Shown here: positions 44,955 to 57,200 of the stretch, piece by piece
How the letters are laid out: every line of letters begins with the position of its first letter
Numbering within the stretch: the first letter of the stretch is position 1
Origin: Aradus depressus
Lineage: Eukaryota > Arthropoda > Insecta > Hemiptera > Aradidae
Reading direction: 5' to 3'
DNA: 64,000 nucleotides
NCBI GenBank assembly: GCA_963662175.1
Contig: OY759222.1
Location: 10,674,222-10,738,221 of the forward strand
The notes under the pieces: model-generated
Seen by the model: the letters and a program-made list of their open reading frames with translations, nothing else
The model's database searches: none
What the model was told of the DNA's origin: nothing
Program-made: the position numbers and the translations under genes

Positions 44955-47008
44955 ATTCCTAGAATGGAGCTTCACAAAGTAAATCTGGAAACCATAAATT
45001 ATTATTTTTTAGAATTTGGCAAAGCTAGCGTCGGTTGTTTTGTTTTTTCTCCAAAAGTAAAAATAATATTCGAAATGTTGGTCTATAAATGTTTTTACAT
45101 TTTATGAGTACCACCTAAGTACCACTTTCATTTTCTGGCCACAATTTATTTATTTTTTTTGCTGTTGGTAAAAGTGCATAAATTATAAAAATCCGCTCTA
45201 ATTGTTTGTGGCTTTGAAAGTTGGATTATAATCCAAAACTCTTGAAAACCGTAATACTTTGGTACCAAAATGTTTTCTGTGAATGAACTCAGTTTTCTTT
45301 CATCCCTTTTTGTTAATTGAATCCATTGTGAGTGTTAACCTAAAAAAAGTATTCAATTTTTTGCATTTTCTCAAGAATGTTATATTTTGATTATTGGCAG
45401 TAGAAATAACGTGTTTACTGTCGAAGTTGACCATTTCATTGCCATATACATAACATAAAAACACTGAATGAACAAATTTTGTTATTTTTTCTATATATAT
45501 TTTTAACAGATATTACTTAATGTTTCATACAGATAATCTAATTTTCGGGCTCAATTTATCAGTGTCTTTTAATTGATGTAAATGTCTTCGGTAACCCTAA
45601 GAAATTTTAGGGATTATATAGTATTTTTTCTTTTTAGAAAAAAAAAAAAAAATATCTATTTATTAAAAATTGTTAGTTACCATCAATGTTAAGAGATATT
45701 ATTTTTATGGATTAGTTAAATAGATTTTTTTTTTTTGCTACCTTTGACAATTTGTCTGCTTTTATGTAATTTAAATAGGCAATCAAGCATGTTATAAATC
45801 AAATTGTCATGGTGGCTGGTGGTTTCAAAATCTAGTTTTATATTTTTTAAAATAGTATTAGATTGGATTTTATTAATGGATGTAAATGTTTGTATATATT
45901 TCTATGTATTATGTAGTTATTCTAGTTAATAATTGTTATGTAAAGTAAGCGACATGCTTTCATCGCTTTTGGGATGACACAATTCTATCTGATTTAGAAA
46001 AGCCATTTTGAGATATTAAGATTTGAAACATTGCATTTACATGAAAAATTGTTTTTAATAAGTTTGATTTTTTTTTTTTACAACTAATACGTCCCTCGAT
46101 TCCTATGTTTCGAAATTAATTACTTTTAATTAAAAACTGCCAATAATAAAACCATATATGAATTTTAAAATATATTTAAAAATTAGTTGCCATATCCATA
46201 TATTACAATTTAAACGACTATATTCCGTACAGAAATTTATTCTACGTTCTTTGGAGCGCTTTTTATCTCTGGTTCATATTGGTCCTATCTAAACTGAAGG
46301 CATATTAACTGTTGGAAATTTAATAAGGAACAGTTTAGGTAAGAACAAATTGTTCGATCGGAATAACTGTTTTCGCATAAAGCAAGCAAACATCTAAAAA
46401 AATAGTTTCAAAACATTTTAGGATGAATTAACAAATACTATTTTATTACCTGCAAACTTGTTCTAAAAATATCTATCAGGGTCAACGCTTTCTTATAAAC
46501 AATAAATTCACATTTTTTCTATTGTATTAAAAAAGATAATTTCTAGGCGAATACACCACAACCCAAAATTTCTTTTATTATTTTGGTTGTGCTTAATCTG
46601 GCTGACATTAGGCTTCGTATCGACTGTAGGACTTGAGTCCGGTTATGTGAAATGATTGGCCAACATTTTCACTGACGATAGAAACGTCTTATTATATATA
46701 AAAGTCTTATATCCATCAATATTTACGAAAATACAGATAGAACCTTTCATCCCAAGACGACATTTTTTAGGCTTATTTCAGTGGGCTGAATTTGTTTTTT
46801 TTTATTAGTTAACTTTATATATTTTTTTCTTTGTTTATATTTTACCATTCACAATTAATGTATATATGATAATTGTAAATAATAAGTGTAATTCATTTGC
46901 ACATAAGTGCCTTAATCCATTACTGAAGCTTTTTTATTTTATTTTTTAGCTTTAACATAAGTTTTTTTTTTTTCTGAGCTGAAAATACTATTGTGAATTG
47001 TATAGACC

Positions 47009-47301
47009 AGGGTTGGCAACCCACGGCCCTCATGTTACTTGTGCGGCCTATGATTGTTCAGAATTTTTTTTATTTTTTTTTCAGCTAAATAGTTGATTTA
47101 ATCTAAGAAAAATGTTCATTAAAAAAAAAAATAGAGTGGATGGATTTTTCTTGTCATTTTTATCATACCTTATTGACGTATTTAATTTAATTTGTTTTTA
47201 TAAACTGTCCGCGCATGGTATCCTGGTGAATTATGCGACCTGTACTTGAGTACCAAGGGCATATATTGCGGCCCACAAGTGCAGAAAGGGTTGTCTTATC
47301 C
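47009..47301. mobile_element. hAT-like non-autonomous element
   Basis: The left end is CAGGGTTGGCAACC and the inverted right end CAGGGATAAGACAACCC, with Charlie-like GCGGCC blocks inside. Flanks GTATAGAC and GTGTAGCC agree at 6 of 8 positions, compatible with an aged 8-bp duplication. Confidence 0.55.
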
Positions 47302-47689
47302 CTGGTGTAGCCTATATTGTATAGCCAATATTTATATAATAATTTTTACTGTGTAAAATTGCTATTTATGGTTTCTCTGTTAAGTGAAATGTTGATGAGA
47401 AAATTTAGGGTGTCTTTTTGTCCCCTAGCGGTATGAAAATTACTTCAGTTGCCTAAAGAAATTTTGCACAGAGTTGAAGAATGATTTGTACCGTATTAAT
47501 CAATTTCTGAAGAATTGTTTATTTAATTGCATGAAAAAGAAAGAATATTACAGAGAAGTATGATTAGGTCACACATTGAAGGGTTATGTAGGTCATAGTA
47601 ATTTTAATTTCTTCCTACTATTTGAATTAGACGATTCCGTAATTTTCATTTTTTTACTCTAATGTAAATATTTACTCGATTATAGAAAA

Positions 47690-48060
47690 GGAAAGTCATC
47701 GGTGAATCACCTGATTGTATGATACATTCATTACTGCAGCAGTTATTAGGGTTTTGGAGTCTAGCTCCTTTTCTCTGATTCCCCCCTTCCCTTCGGCCGA
47801 TTTCGCGGAAAATTAATATCTGTCGGTTTTGAATTTAAAGATAAAATGTCATATTGATACACTCATTACATCAGCAGTTATTGGTGTTTTTGAGTTGAGC
47901 CCCCTCTGGTCCCCTCCTTCCTTTCGGCCGAGTCCACTGAAATTTCATAGGTGTCATCCTTATAGCGTTTTGAATTTACATATGGAATTTTGTGCCGGCA
48001 TATTCATTACAATGACAATTTTATTTCATTTTTAAAAAAAATAACATGTAAATATTGACT
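47690..48060 (+). repeat. Modular repeat M downstream of CREB
   Basis: AGTCATCGGTGAATCACC, TACATTCATTACTGCAGCAG, TTCGGCCGATTTCGCGGAAA and a second module TTCGGCCGAGTCCACTGAAA. Confidence 0.65.
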
Positions 48061-48396
48061 CAATTACTAAGATAGGTTTAGTTCACCATCACACCACCAG
48101 AATCATCAGCTATTGGGACCCAATTAACTTTTAATAATTCTGTTCTTTTTTTATTGATTATCCTTTGAAAATATTTTTGCCCCTCAAACTAGATAATTAA
48201 CTGAACGGTTTTTGGAAGCAAGTTTTCCCGGAATATGTTCTACCCAACTTAACCCTAAACATTTTTTTTTCTTATTTGTTTTCTGTTTTACCTAACATAT
48301 TTTCCCTACTGATTTTTCGTTACTTCTGGGTATCCCTTTTTAACTTAGTGCAAAATTTCAGTTATATAGTTTCCAAGGTAAGGTAGAGTTAAGTTT

Positions 48397-48685
48397 ATTA
48401 AAATATATAAAGAAAAACGACTGTTTTTAAAAAAATATTGTCTATCCTACAAGATATATAAAATAAATGGGAGTACTTTCGGTATTGCTATCATCTTCAG
48501 CCACGATTTAACAAATACTAAAAAAAAAAAATGCATTTAGTATTTGTTAAGTCGTGGCTGAAGTTGGTAGCAATACCGAAAGTACTCCCATATATTTTAT
48601 ATATCTTGTGAAATAAGCAATATTTAAAAAAATCATTTATATTTTTTATTAAGTGTTTCACAATATCTCTGCGAAAAATGTTGAG
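48397..48685. repeat. Best-preserved AGTACT-family foldback
   Basis: Arms meet at an A-rich spacer near 48525; the left arm has CTGAAGA (minus, 48500-48494) and the right CTGAAGT (plus, 48558). Ends carry the TCACAAGATATATAAAATA and AAGTGTTTCACAATATCTCTGC modules found beside the GIY-YIG relic at 18.7 kb. Confidence 0.75.
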
Positions 48686-48704
48686 TATCATTAAGTTTAT
48701 TAGT

Positions 48705-48922
48705 TAGTTATTGTGATTCATGCCCGGGCTTTACTACAAGATCATGTCGCCTACTACCTAAGCGCTCTTTCGTCGCTCTGGTGTACATGAGCCCGACACT
48801 ACTAAATTTTTCCTACTTGGGTTTATTTACCTAGAGAGGAGGTCTTTAACGTGTATCTAACAACGTACAGGCTCGGGGGCATTGCTTAACGACCCATCCG
48901 AAGGACGGCATGCTCAAGTTAA
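48705..48922 (-). repeat. SINE family 1, 3' two thirds
   Basis: Minus-strand copy: GACTCATGCCCGGGC-type end on the left, CCGTCCTTCGGATGGG near 48900; the tRNA head is missing. Abuts the foldback at 48397-48685. Confidence 0.65.
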
Positions 48923-49277
48923 GTGCAATGTGCTTCAATGTACTCCGTAGTCAAAAAGGTTAGAAAAAATCTAAAAACTGCATGCTCTATTTATTTTATT
49001 TTTTTTGCTCGTGTACTCTTGTGAAGGATATTTTTAGTTTTGTTTTATTTATTATGACATGTTATCATTTTTTTATTGTATTATTGAAATTCGTGAGTAC
49101 ATAAAATGTGTGATATCAAGCTTCTCAGTAATTTCTTTATATTACATATTTATTTCTTTTTTTTTAATTGTCTCAGTGTTTTTGTAAATATAAATTCAAA
49201 AAATTGCTTAAGAAATGATGACATTTTCTGAAAAGAAAATTGTATATAACCATTTAATTATGTAATATATGCACCAT

Positions 49278-49512
49278 CATCTTATCGTCGCTTAAGTCAT
49301 GACAATGTTACCCTAAGTCAAAATTAGGTTTTTATAAGAGTAAACACAGAAAAATCGGCGCCATTGATCAGTACTTAGGGTCAATTTTAAGATGGAAAAT
49401 ATGATGTGTTCATTTATTAGAATATTATGAAAAATGGATTCTAAAACAGTTTTAAATCTCCTGAAAAGTTTGGTTTTTGACTAGTGTTATCACGGCTTAA
49501 GCGACGTTATGT
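49278..49512. repeat. Foldback with ATCGTCGCTTAAG termini
   Basis: The left end is TTATCGTCGCTTAAGTCATG; the inverted right end CATAACGTCGCTTAAGCCGTG. Arms are about 45 bp and imperfect (CTAAGTCAAAA against CTAGTCAAAAA). The start resembles the ATATCGTCGG group. Confidence 0.5.
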
Positions 49513-50104
49513 AAATCTAATTGTGAGAAGAAAAAAAATGAAGACCAGAAAAATATAATATATATTATATGGCATTATGTTTAATAAAGAAATAAACTTA
49601 TATATTTTATATACGAGCTAGTATCTGCTTTAATCCATTTATCCTGAAATATCTCTAGTTTTTGAACCTTTTTTGAGTGACTTCTGAAAAAAAAAGTTCA
49701 TGGGCAATGTACTTCCCCATAACGAATGAATGGGCATAGGAAGAATCATTCTCACGTATACTTTTAGCGGGTAGAACGACACATCTGAGCTTCAACTGCT
49801 CGCCGAGAAAACAACTATTGCTGCAAGAATGTCACAATTCAAATTGAGGGTAGTTATGAGGTTAAGTGAGAAACCTCAGTAAGGCCTGTAGCTGTTACTC
49901 TACATTTTCTCTTCTTTCAATAAAACAAGCTGATAAATTATTCTCGAATGAATGCATCAAGGTAATACACGTCAAAAGTTTGAATTGCTCCTTCTGGAAA
50001 ATCAGAGTTTTTGAGATGTTGCTGTTGCAGCGAATGAGCAATATGTTGTAGAATAGTAAGTTTCTGTTTATATAATACTAGCAGCTTACCCGGCTCGGCC
50101 TGTA

Positions 50105-50352
50105 GTAATTTTAAAAAGGTTAGTAACTAAGGTATTTACATGCCCGGCTTTACGAGCGTCATTTCGCTTACTTACTACTAGAGCGATTTTTCGTCACCCT
50201 AAATTTTGCCTACCCAGGTTTATTTGCCCAGAATAGGGGTCTTTAACGAGTACCTCCATCGCTTAATGTCCCATCCGAAGGCACGCAGCGGGCTTCAAAC
50301 CCGCGATCTTGAGCTCAGTAGACAAGCACACTACCACTGAGCTACCGGCCCT
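50105..50352 (-). repeat. SINE family 1, head-to-head with the next copy
   Basis: The minus-strand copy keeps a clear tRNA head (GGCCGGTAGCTCAGTGGTAG, GCGGGTTTGAAGCCCGC). Its head meets the plus-strand copy at 50353, making an inverted pair. Confidence 0.7.
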
Positions 50353-50598
50353 TAGATTTTTTTTATCTGGGAAGTGAAGAAATCTTGAAGACGAGATTCT
50401 TTGGATGGGACGTTATGCGATGGTCGCGAGCCTGTACGATGTCAGGTACATGTTAAAGACACTTGACCTAAGTGAATAAACCTAGGTAGGCAAAATTTTG
50501 GACTCTCATAGTAGAAACGGGCTCATGCCCACCAGAGCGACGAAAGAACACTGGTAGTAGACGATATGACCGCGTAGTAATAGCCCGGGCATGAAAAT
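50353..50598 (+). repeat. SINE family 1, head lost
   Basis: Begins in the TTTTATCTGGGAAGT segment after the tRNA head and runs to GCCCGGGCATGA. Inverted partner of 50105-50352. Confidence 0.7.
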
Positions 50599-50705
50599 AT
50601 ATATGTACTATATACATGTATTAACCAACATATTAAATTAACTTTTCCGTTCGTACATACGATCGTCACACCCTATATAAAATATAACCAATATATTCAT
50701 TCATA

Positions 50706-51018
50706 TATATAGTTATTATGACTCATGCCCGGGTTTTAACTATGAGGTCATATCGCTTACTACCAGAGCGCTCTTTCGTCACTGTAGTGGACATGAGCCC
50801 GACTCAATTTTGCCTACCCTAAATTTTTATTCACCTAGGGCAGGGGTCTTTAACGAGTATCTGACATCGTAGGCTCGGGACCATCGCATAACGTCCCATC
50901 CGAAAGACGGCGTAATTAAGTTTATTTTACCTCCCAGATAAAATAAACTAAGAGTATTGGTCGGATTTCGAACCCACGATCTTGAGTTCAGAAGGCAAGT
51001 ACGCATACTGGTGCCCTC
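50706..51018 (-). repeat. SINE family 1, near full length
   Basis: One of the best copies: 3' end GACTCATGCCCGGG at 50717, middle AATTTTTATTCACCTAGGGC, CCCATCCGAAAGACGG, B box region GGATTTCGAACCC near 50965. The A box is worn. Ends about 250 bp before the LANCL start codon. Confidence 0.75.
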
Positions 51019-51272
51019 CTATATTTAATCACAAAAAACCATCACCAGATTATTGATTATGGCAGATTATTTATTTACATTCGTCTTGAGACAAATGATT
51101 TAATCCATTATAAAAAAGTTGTACCCAGCTGTTTATAGATCTAAATTGTTCAACAAATAATTTTTGATTTCGCTTCATTTTATTATTTATTATATATCTC
51201 ATAAACTCACAAAATGGCACTAGTACATTAACTTTAAAAGAGAATGACAGATGGGAACCTTAAGAAAATAAA

Positions 51273-54200
51273 ATGGATAGCACAAGGTTTGTGCGACAGG
51301 AGTATGAAGACTATTCTCCAAAAACCAAATATCTTAACAATGATGAGGTAACGTTTTTGAAAAACATTCTACTTAATTAATACTGTATTTTAAACATTTG
51401 CGAAAACTGTCTAGCCCTGGAGGGGGCAATATTTTTGCCCTTACGGTTCGTATTATACCATTGGCAGACAAGCGCGGGCTGCATATCAAGATATAATGAG
51501 TTGTACGAGGCCCTTAGTTTATTTTATCTGGCAGGTAAAATAAACTTAAGCACACCGTCCTTCGGATGGGACGTTAGGCGATGGTCCCGAGCCTGTACGA
51601 TGTCAGGTACTCGTTAAAGACCCCTGCTCTAAGTGAATAAAAATTTAGGGTAGGCAAAATTTAGGACTTCCACAGTAGAGTCGGGCTCATGTCCACCAGA
51701 GTGACGAAAGAGCGCTCTGGTAATAGGCGATATGACCTTGCAGTTAAATCCCGGGCATGAGTCATAAAACCTATCCTATAATAAGTTGAGTGGGCACTAA
51801 GTTTTGAAAACAATTATGTTTTCGCTATCCCTCCAAAGCCAATCGACCATTTGGGCTAAAACTCAGTATTTGACTTTATGTTGTGTCGATACCAGGCGCG
51901 GATATAGTTATTTGCTCAGGGGGGGGGGGGGGGGGGGGGGCAATTTTTATGAGAGTTACCTATCTTCTAGGATATTATTGTTACTACTATTGTTGTTATG
52001 AAGAAAAATATATTTTTTATAATAGAAATTTTTACTTTTTGAATAACTAAAAAATTTTATTCGTGAATCAAATACTGATCTTAAAATTTACTTTTTATAT
52101 TTTTTCCTATCCGTACTGTAAAAAGTACGGGTTGATTCCTTGTTACAAGTCTATATTTGACTCTCCCCCATCGCTCCTGTACCTCCTATACGGGTCTTTC
52201 CTCATGTAATCTTTTTAATTAGAGATAAGTTTATAACGATTCTTGAAAACAGCAAGAAGTTTGGTCGAGGCTCAGGGGGGGGGGCCCATTGCCCCCCCCC
52301 CCTTGTACCCGCGCCTGGTCGATACATTCATTACATCAGCAGTTATTAGTATATTCGAGTCGAGTCCCCCTCCTCTGCTCCCTCTTCCCATTGACCTATT
52401 TGGCTGAAAATCAATAGATGTCATCCTTGGAGGGTTCTAGATACACATATAAAATTTCGTGTCGATATATTCATTCTATCCTGATCACGAAACCATGTTT
52501 CATTTTTGGAATCAAGAAGTCGGAAAATATGAAATTCCGTTACTTTTTAGAAAAACAATTTTCTAGATCCGCCCAGACATTATACGCAAAATTGATGAAA
52601 CAATTGGCATTCTTGATGGAAGAATAGAAAAATATTTACCAAAAATAACAACGGGCATGAATTATGGAGTGTATATTGGGTACAGTGGCATTGCCTATCT
52701 ATTTCTTTTAAAACATGCCAAAACTGGAAATAAAATCTATTTGGATGTAAGTGTTTAATTTTAATATTTGATATACTTTTTTTTTTTAATATCTGGTTTT
52801 GGAGGGAAGAGTACTTAAGCATCTATGCCAAAGTTAATTAGGGGCTTTGACTACTTTACTAGGGACCTACTACTTTACTGAAATCGTAAGCCTTTTTGCA
52901 ATAATTTACCAGTAGTTGCCAATCTTTACCATTTAATAATTCCAACATAAAAGAATAAATCTATGTTGTTTTTAAATATTTTATTTTTAAAATCACCATA
53001 TTTGGGGCAGGTAATGAGGAAGTGATATAGATCTTCTTTACAGGGGCTGTAACACATTGGGCATACAAAGTCCATATCTTCGGAGGTATATTGATTGATA
53101 GGTGTATAACTTAGATGTAGCAGTTCACCTCTAAGTTTAATTATTAATCTAATACTTGACAACGGTAGGTCACTCTGTAAGTAACTATTAACTGAATCTT
53201 GGAACTCCAGTTCCTTACCTAGCAAGGTCTGAGTTTTTAATTTCCTCCCTGAACTGATTGCGATAATGCTCTTTTAAACTATTCCGTATATTTGATAACT
53301 GTGTGTTCCATATCTCGATGTTATTAACAGACAGACTATCTCCCAGATTGTAGTCCGTGATATAGTTATTTATCCGTCGGAACCAGAGCACATTTTTTTT
53401 AATAACCTCTTTAACTAGGGCCTTGGGAAGTCTTGGATTTGCCATGTTTATCACTTTGAGTATGTAATTATGGTGCAGTTTATTTGTATAAATAATAGTC
53501 GGGTCTATCAGAGCAGCTTCTGAACGAGTTGTCATTTTTTCTGTCTAGTATATACAGTATATCAATATTAATATATTTTTGTGATTGAGAAAGCAACCAA
53601 TATTATCGAAGGTGCAGTAGCGAATTTGAAAAACAAAGGAATTAGTTTCCTTGAAGGTGACGCTGGTCCTCTAGCGCTTCAAGTGGTCATTGAGAACATC
53701 AGTTCAGGAGAGAAAAAACTCAGTGAATCGTTTCATAGGTAAGGTGAATTACTTTTTCATTAGAGCGCATGTGCCCTAGGTCAGGCATGGGAAAACGTTT
53801 TTAGGTGCCACCAAAGAAAAAATAACACTGAACATTTTTGCCTGAATACAAAAAATAATGAATATTGTCATTACAAAGTTCGATGAACATCAAGTACGTA
53901 TTTCAGGTTTATGGCTGATTTACGCAGAACATATTGTACACAGTACAATGTGAGAACACGGCATTGTTATCTGGACAACAGGTGTAAAGAGCCGATATAA
54001 TGCAGCTTAATCTAAGAGATGTCTTACAAATATATTTTTTTTAATTAATGCCATTCGAAAAACTAATCAAAAATCAAATAAAAAGTTTTAGTCTACTGGC
54101 TCAGGATTGCGGGTTCGAAACCCGGCCGAGGCTCTTAGGTTTTTTTTACTTTTTCTGAGAGGTAAAAAAATAACTTGACTGCGCGTATTCCTTCGGATGG

Positions 54201-57200
54201 GAAGTTTCGCGATGGTCCTGAGCCTATGCATTGTCTCATACTCGCCAAAGACCTATATCCTAACTAAACCTGAATAGATAACATTTAGGACGCCCGCATT
54301 CCAGACTTGCGAAAGTTCCCTGATTGCAGGCGATATGATCTCATAAATAAAGCCTGGACAGGAGTCACAAAAAACAAACTTGTGTATCTAACCTTCCAGG
54401 AAGAACTAGGATGGTGTGATGATCGGCATTAGGGCTAGGCGAATCTAGTGCTAGGAAAAACATAGTACTGTAGTACTATTCTAGTTTCTTGGAAAAAAGA
54501 TATTTTAACCACAGAAAAAATGCAGTTAACCAATATTTGTTTACGTTTCATTGATTTACCCGAAATCGGTTAGTCCTATCGAAAAATTGATTCTTATCAA
54601 AAATGTTCCTCATAAAATTTCCATCCGCTAATAAGTCTTTAGATTTGAGATAGGATCAATACGACAAAAGTTATAGCGCCTCAAACAATTAAAAATAAAT
54701 TTCCATACGAATCATTTCCAAATGATGTTTAAATTGTATCGCGTAGCAACGAATTCTAAATTATTTTTTATTATTGGTAGTATTTTTTGAAAAATTATAA
54801 AAATTAAGAAAAAAATAAAATATATGTGATTACAGTACTTATTATACCGTTACAGTACTTTATTATACCAACCACGCTTACAGATCACTCCCCCTCCCCC
54901 TACTCAAAATTTTGTCTACTCTCAGGATAACGCTGTACAAAGAGACGAAATGATTTTGAGAAGGGGAGGGGAAGAGAGAGATCTGTAAGCGTTGTTGGTA
55001 TAAGAAAGCCTTGAATGGCCACATCAAATTTTTTTTTCACCATGGATTTAAATTATCGCTCTTAATTTACAGATTACTAGCTTTAGGCGATAAGGACGAG
55101 ACTTTCCCTTATGAGTTGCTCTATGGAAGGGTTGGCTATTTATATTCTCTGTTGTTTGTGAAAAAACATCTCGGTGATACTATAATTCCATATGAAATTT
55201 TCAGAAAAGTAAGCTGAACTTCCTAATAATAAATTTTTGTTAATTATCGCGTTAAAATAACATTTTGTTAATTTTATTTTTTTTATTTTTTAGCATGTGC
55301 AAATAATACTTGATGCTGGACAAAAAAAAGCGAAAATTTCTCGTGCCAAGCCGCCTCTGAAATATGAATGGTACGACACGAACTACCTCGGGGCCGCGCA
55401 TGGCCTGGCAGGAATTCTGTACATACTACTGAATGTAAGAAATTCTATAGCTCCTACTGAATGTAAAAAATTTTATACATACTACTGAATGTAAGAAATT
55501 TTATACATATTACTGAATGTAAGAAATTCTATACATATTACTGAATGTAAGAAATTTCTCTCCAAAGGACAACACCTATAATATTTCAGCCGAATCGTCC
55601 GAAGGAAAGGGGAGGGTGGGGTATAGGAGGAATATAGATTACAGCGAAGAACCTGTAAACGTGTATATTGTTTAGCTAGGTTCACTTGTTCAACTATGAT
55701 GGCATCCCAACATTTACATATAAAATTTCGTATCGATACATTCATTAGAGTTTTTGAGTTAAGCCCTCTCCCCATACCTAATCTTCCCCTTTCCATTGGC
55801 CGATTCAGCTGAAAATCAGTAGTTATTTCTCTTATGAGGTTGAACCTCGCCATTTTAAAACCAAAATCATCATGGCTACTTATTAATAAATAGCAATAAT
55901 CATATCTATTGTTTAGTTTATAAAATAAATTTCCGATTTGTATTTGTTAGTTAAATGACTACCTGACCGAATTTGAAAGAGACAAGCTGATCCGTCCGAC
56001 TCTAGACTGGTTGTCGATCCAACGTTTCTCCAGTGGCAATTTTAAGTCTTCAGAGGGCAACACCCAGGACCGACTCGTCCAGTGGTGCCATGGAGCTACC
56101 GGCTTTGTTCATCTGTATGCTCTCGCTAGCAAGGTATACTTACGTCATGAAACTGACATGAAAAAAAAAATACTCATTCTTATTACTTACTATTTATTTT
56201 AGTGACAGAAAACGAGCAAGAAACTAAACCTGAAAAAGGTAAACAGGGTGTGATACCAGTGTTGCCAGGCCATTCCCCGGAACGAATTAGTCAATTAACT
56301 TTTCTCCCTCCTTCCAAAACCAGTCGACAGTTTACGCTAATATTCGATAGTTGACTTGTAGGGGCTCCTAAATGCTTATAAGCTTAGTATAAATACTAAA
56401 TTTTGTGTCGAAAAATTCATTACATCGGCAGTTATTGGGGTTTTTGAATTGATACCCTCTTCTCTTCGGCCGATATCGCTGAAATAGTACAGATTATGCC
56501 CCCTTTGAGTTTTGACTTCAAATATGAAATTTCATGTCGGTGTGTTCATTACATCGGCAGTTATTAAGGTTTTTGAATTGATACCCTCTTCTCTTCGGCC
56601 GATATCGCTGAAATATTACAGATTATGCCCCCTTTGAGTTTTGACTTCAAATATGAAATTTCATGTCGATGTGTTCATTACATCGGCAGTTATTAAGGTT
56701 TTTGAATTGATAACCTCTTCTCTTCGGCCGATATCGCTGAAATATTACAGATTATGCCCTCTTTGATTTTTGACTTCAAATTTGAAATTTCATGTCGATG
56801 TGTTCATTACATCGGCAGATATTGGGTTTTTGAATTGAGTTCCTCTCTCTGATCATCTGCCGATTTCGCTGAAAATTAATAATATAAAACATATGAAATT
56901 TTGTGTCAATATATTCATTACAATACCATTTGTTAGAGATTTTGAGTTATGCTGAAAATCAATAGGTGTCGTTGTTAGAGGATTCTGTATTTATAATTGA
57001 GTTACTTTATTCTTGCCCAGAGGTCCTTCATCTTCATCAGAGCTTTCACCGTCTTGATCAGTTTCAGAATCCTCTTCTCTTTCCTCTATGTCCTCTTCTG
57101 CATCAGTGTCTGCCTCATCTCCATTGTCCTCTTCAGCGAGTATATCTCCACCTTCATTAATATCATGAATAGCAACCACATCATCATGATTCTGTATGAC

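Larger units (their letters stand above)
43412..47000. other. CREB 3' UTR and AT-rich downstream DNA
   Basis: The first few hundred bases after the CREB stop probably form its 3' UTR. A family 1 SINE and the palindrome at 44272-44954 follow. From 44955 to 47000 I see only AT-rich unique sequence, plus a worn repeat at 45945-46110 (TTTTGAGATATTAAGATTTG) shared with 38985-39110. No gene recognised. Confidence 0.4.

Noticed and set aside
53782..53900. CAGGCATGGGAAAA phrase resembling a hAT left end
   Set aside because: No matching inverted right end or 8-bp duplication could be found.
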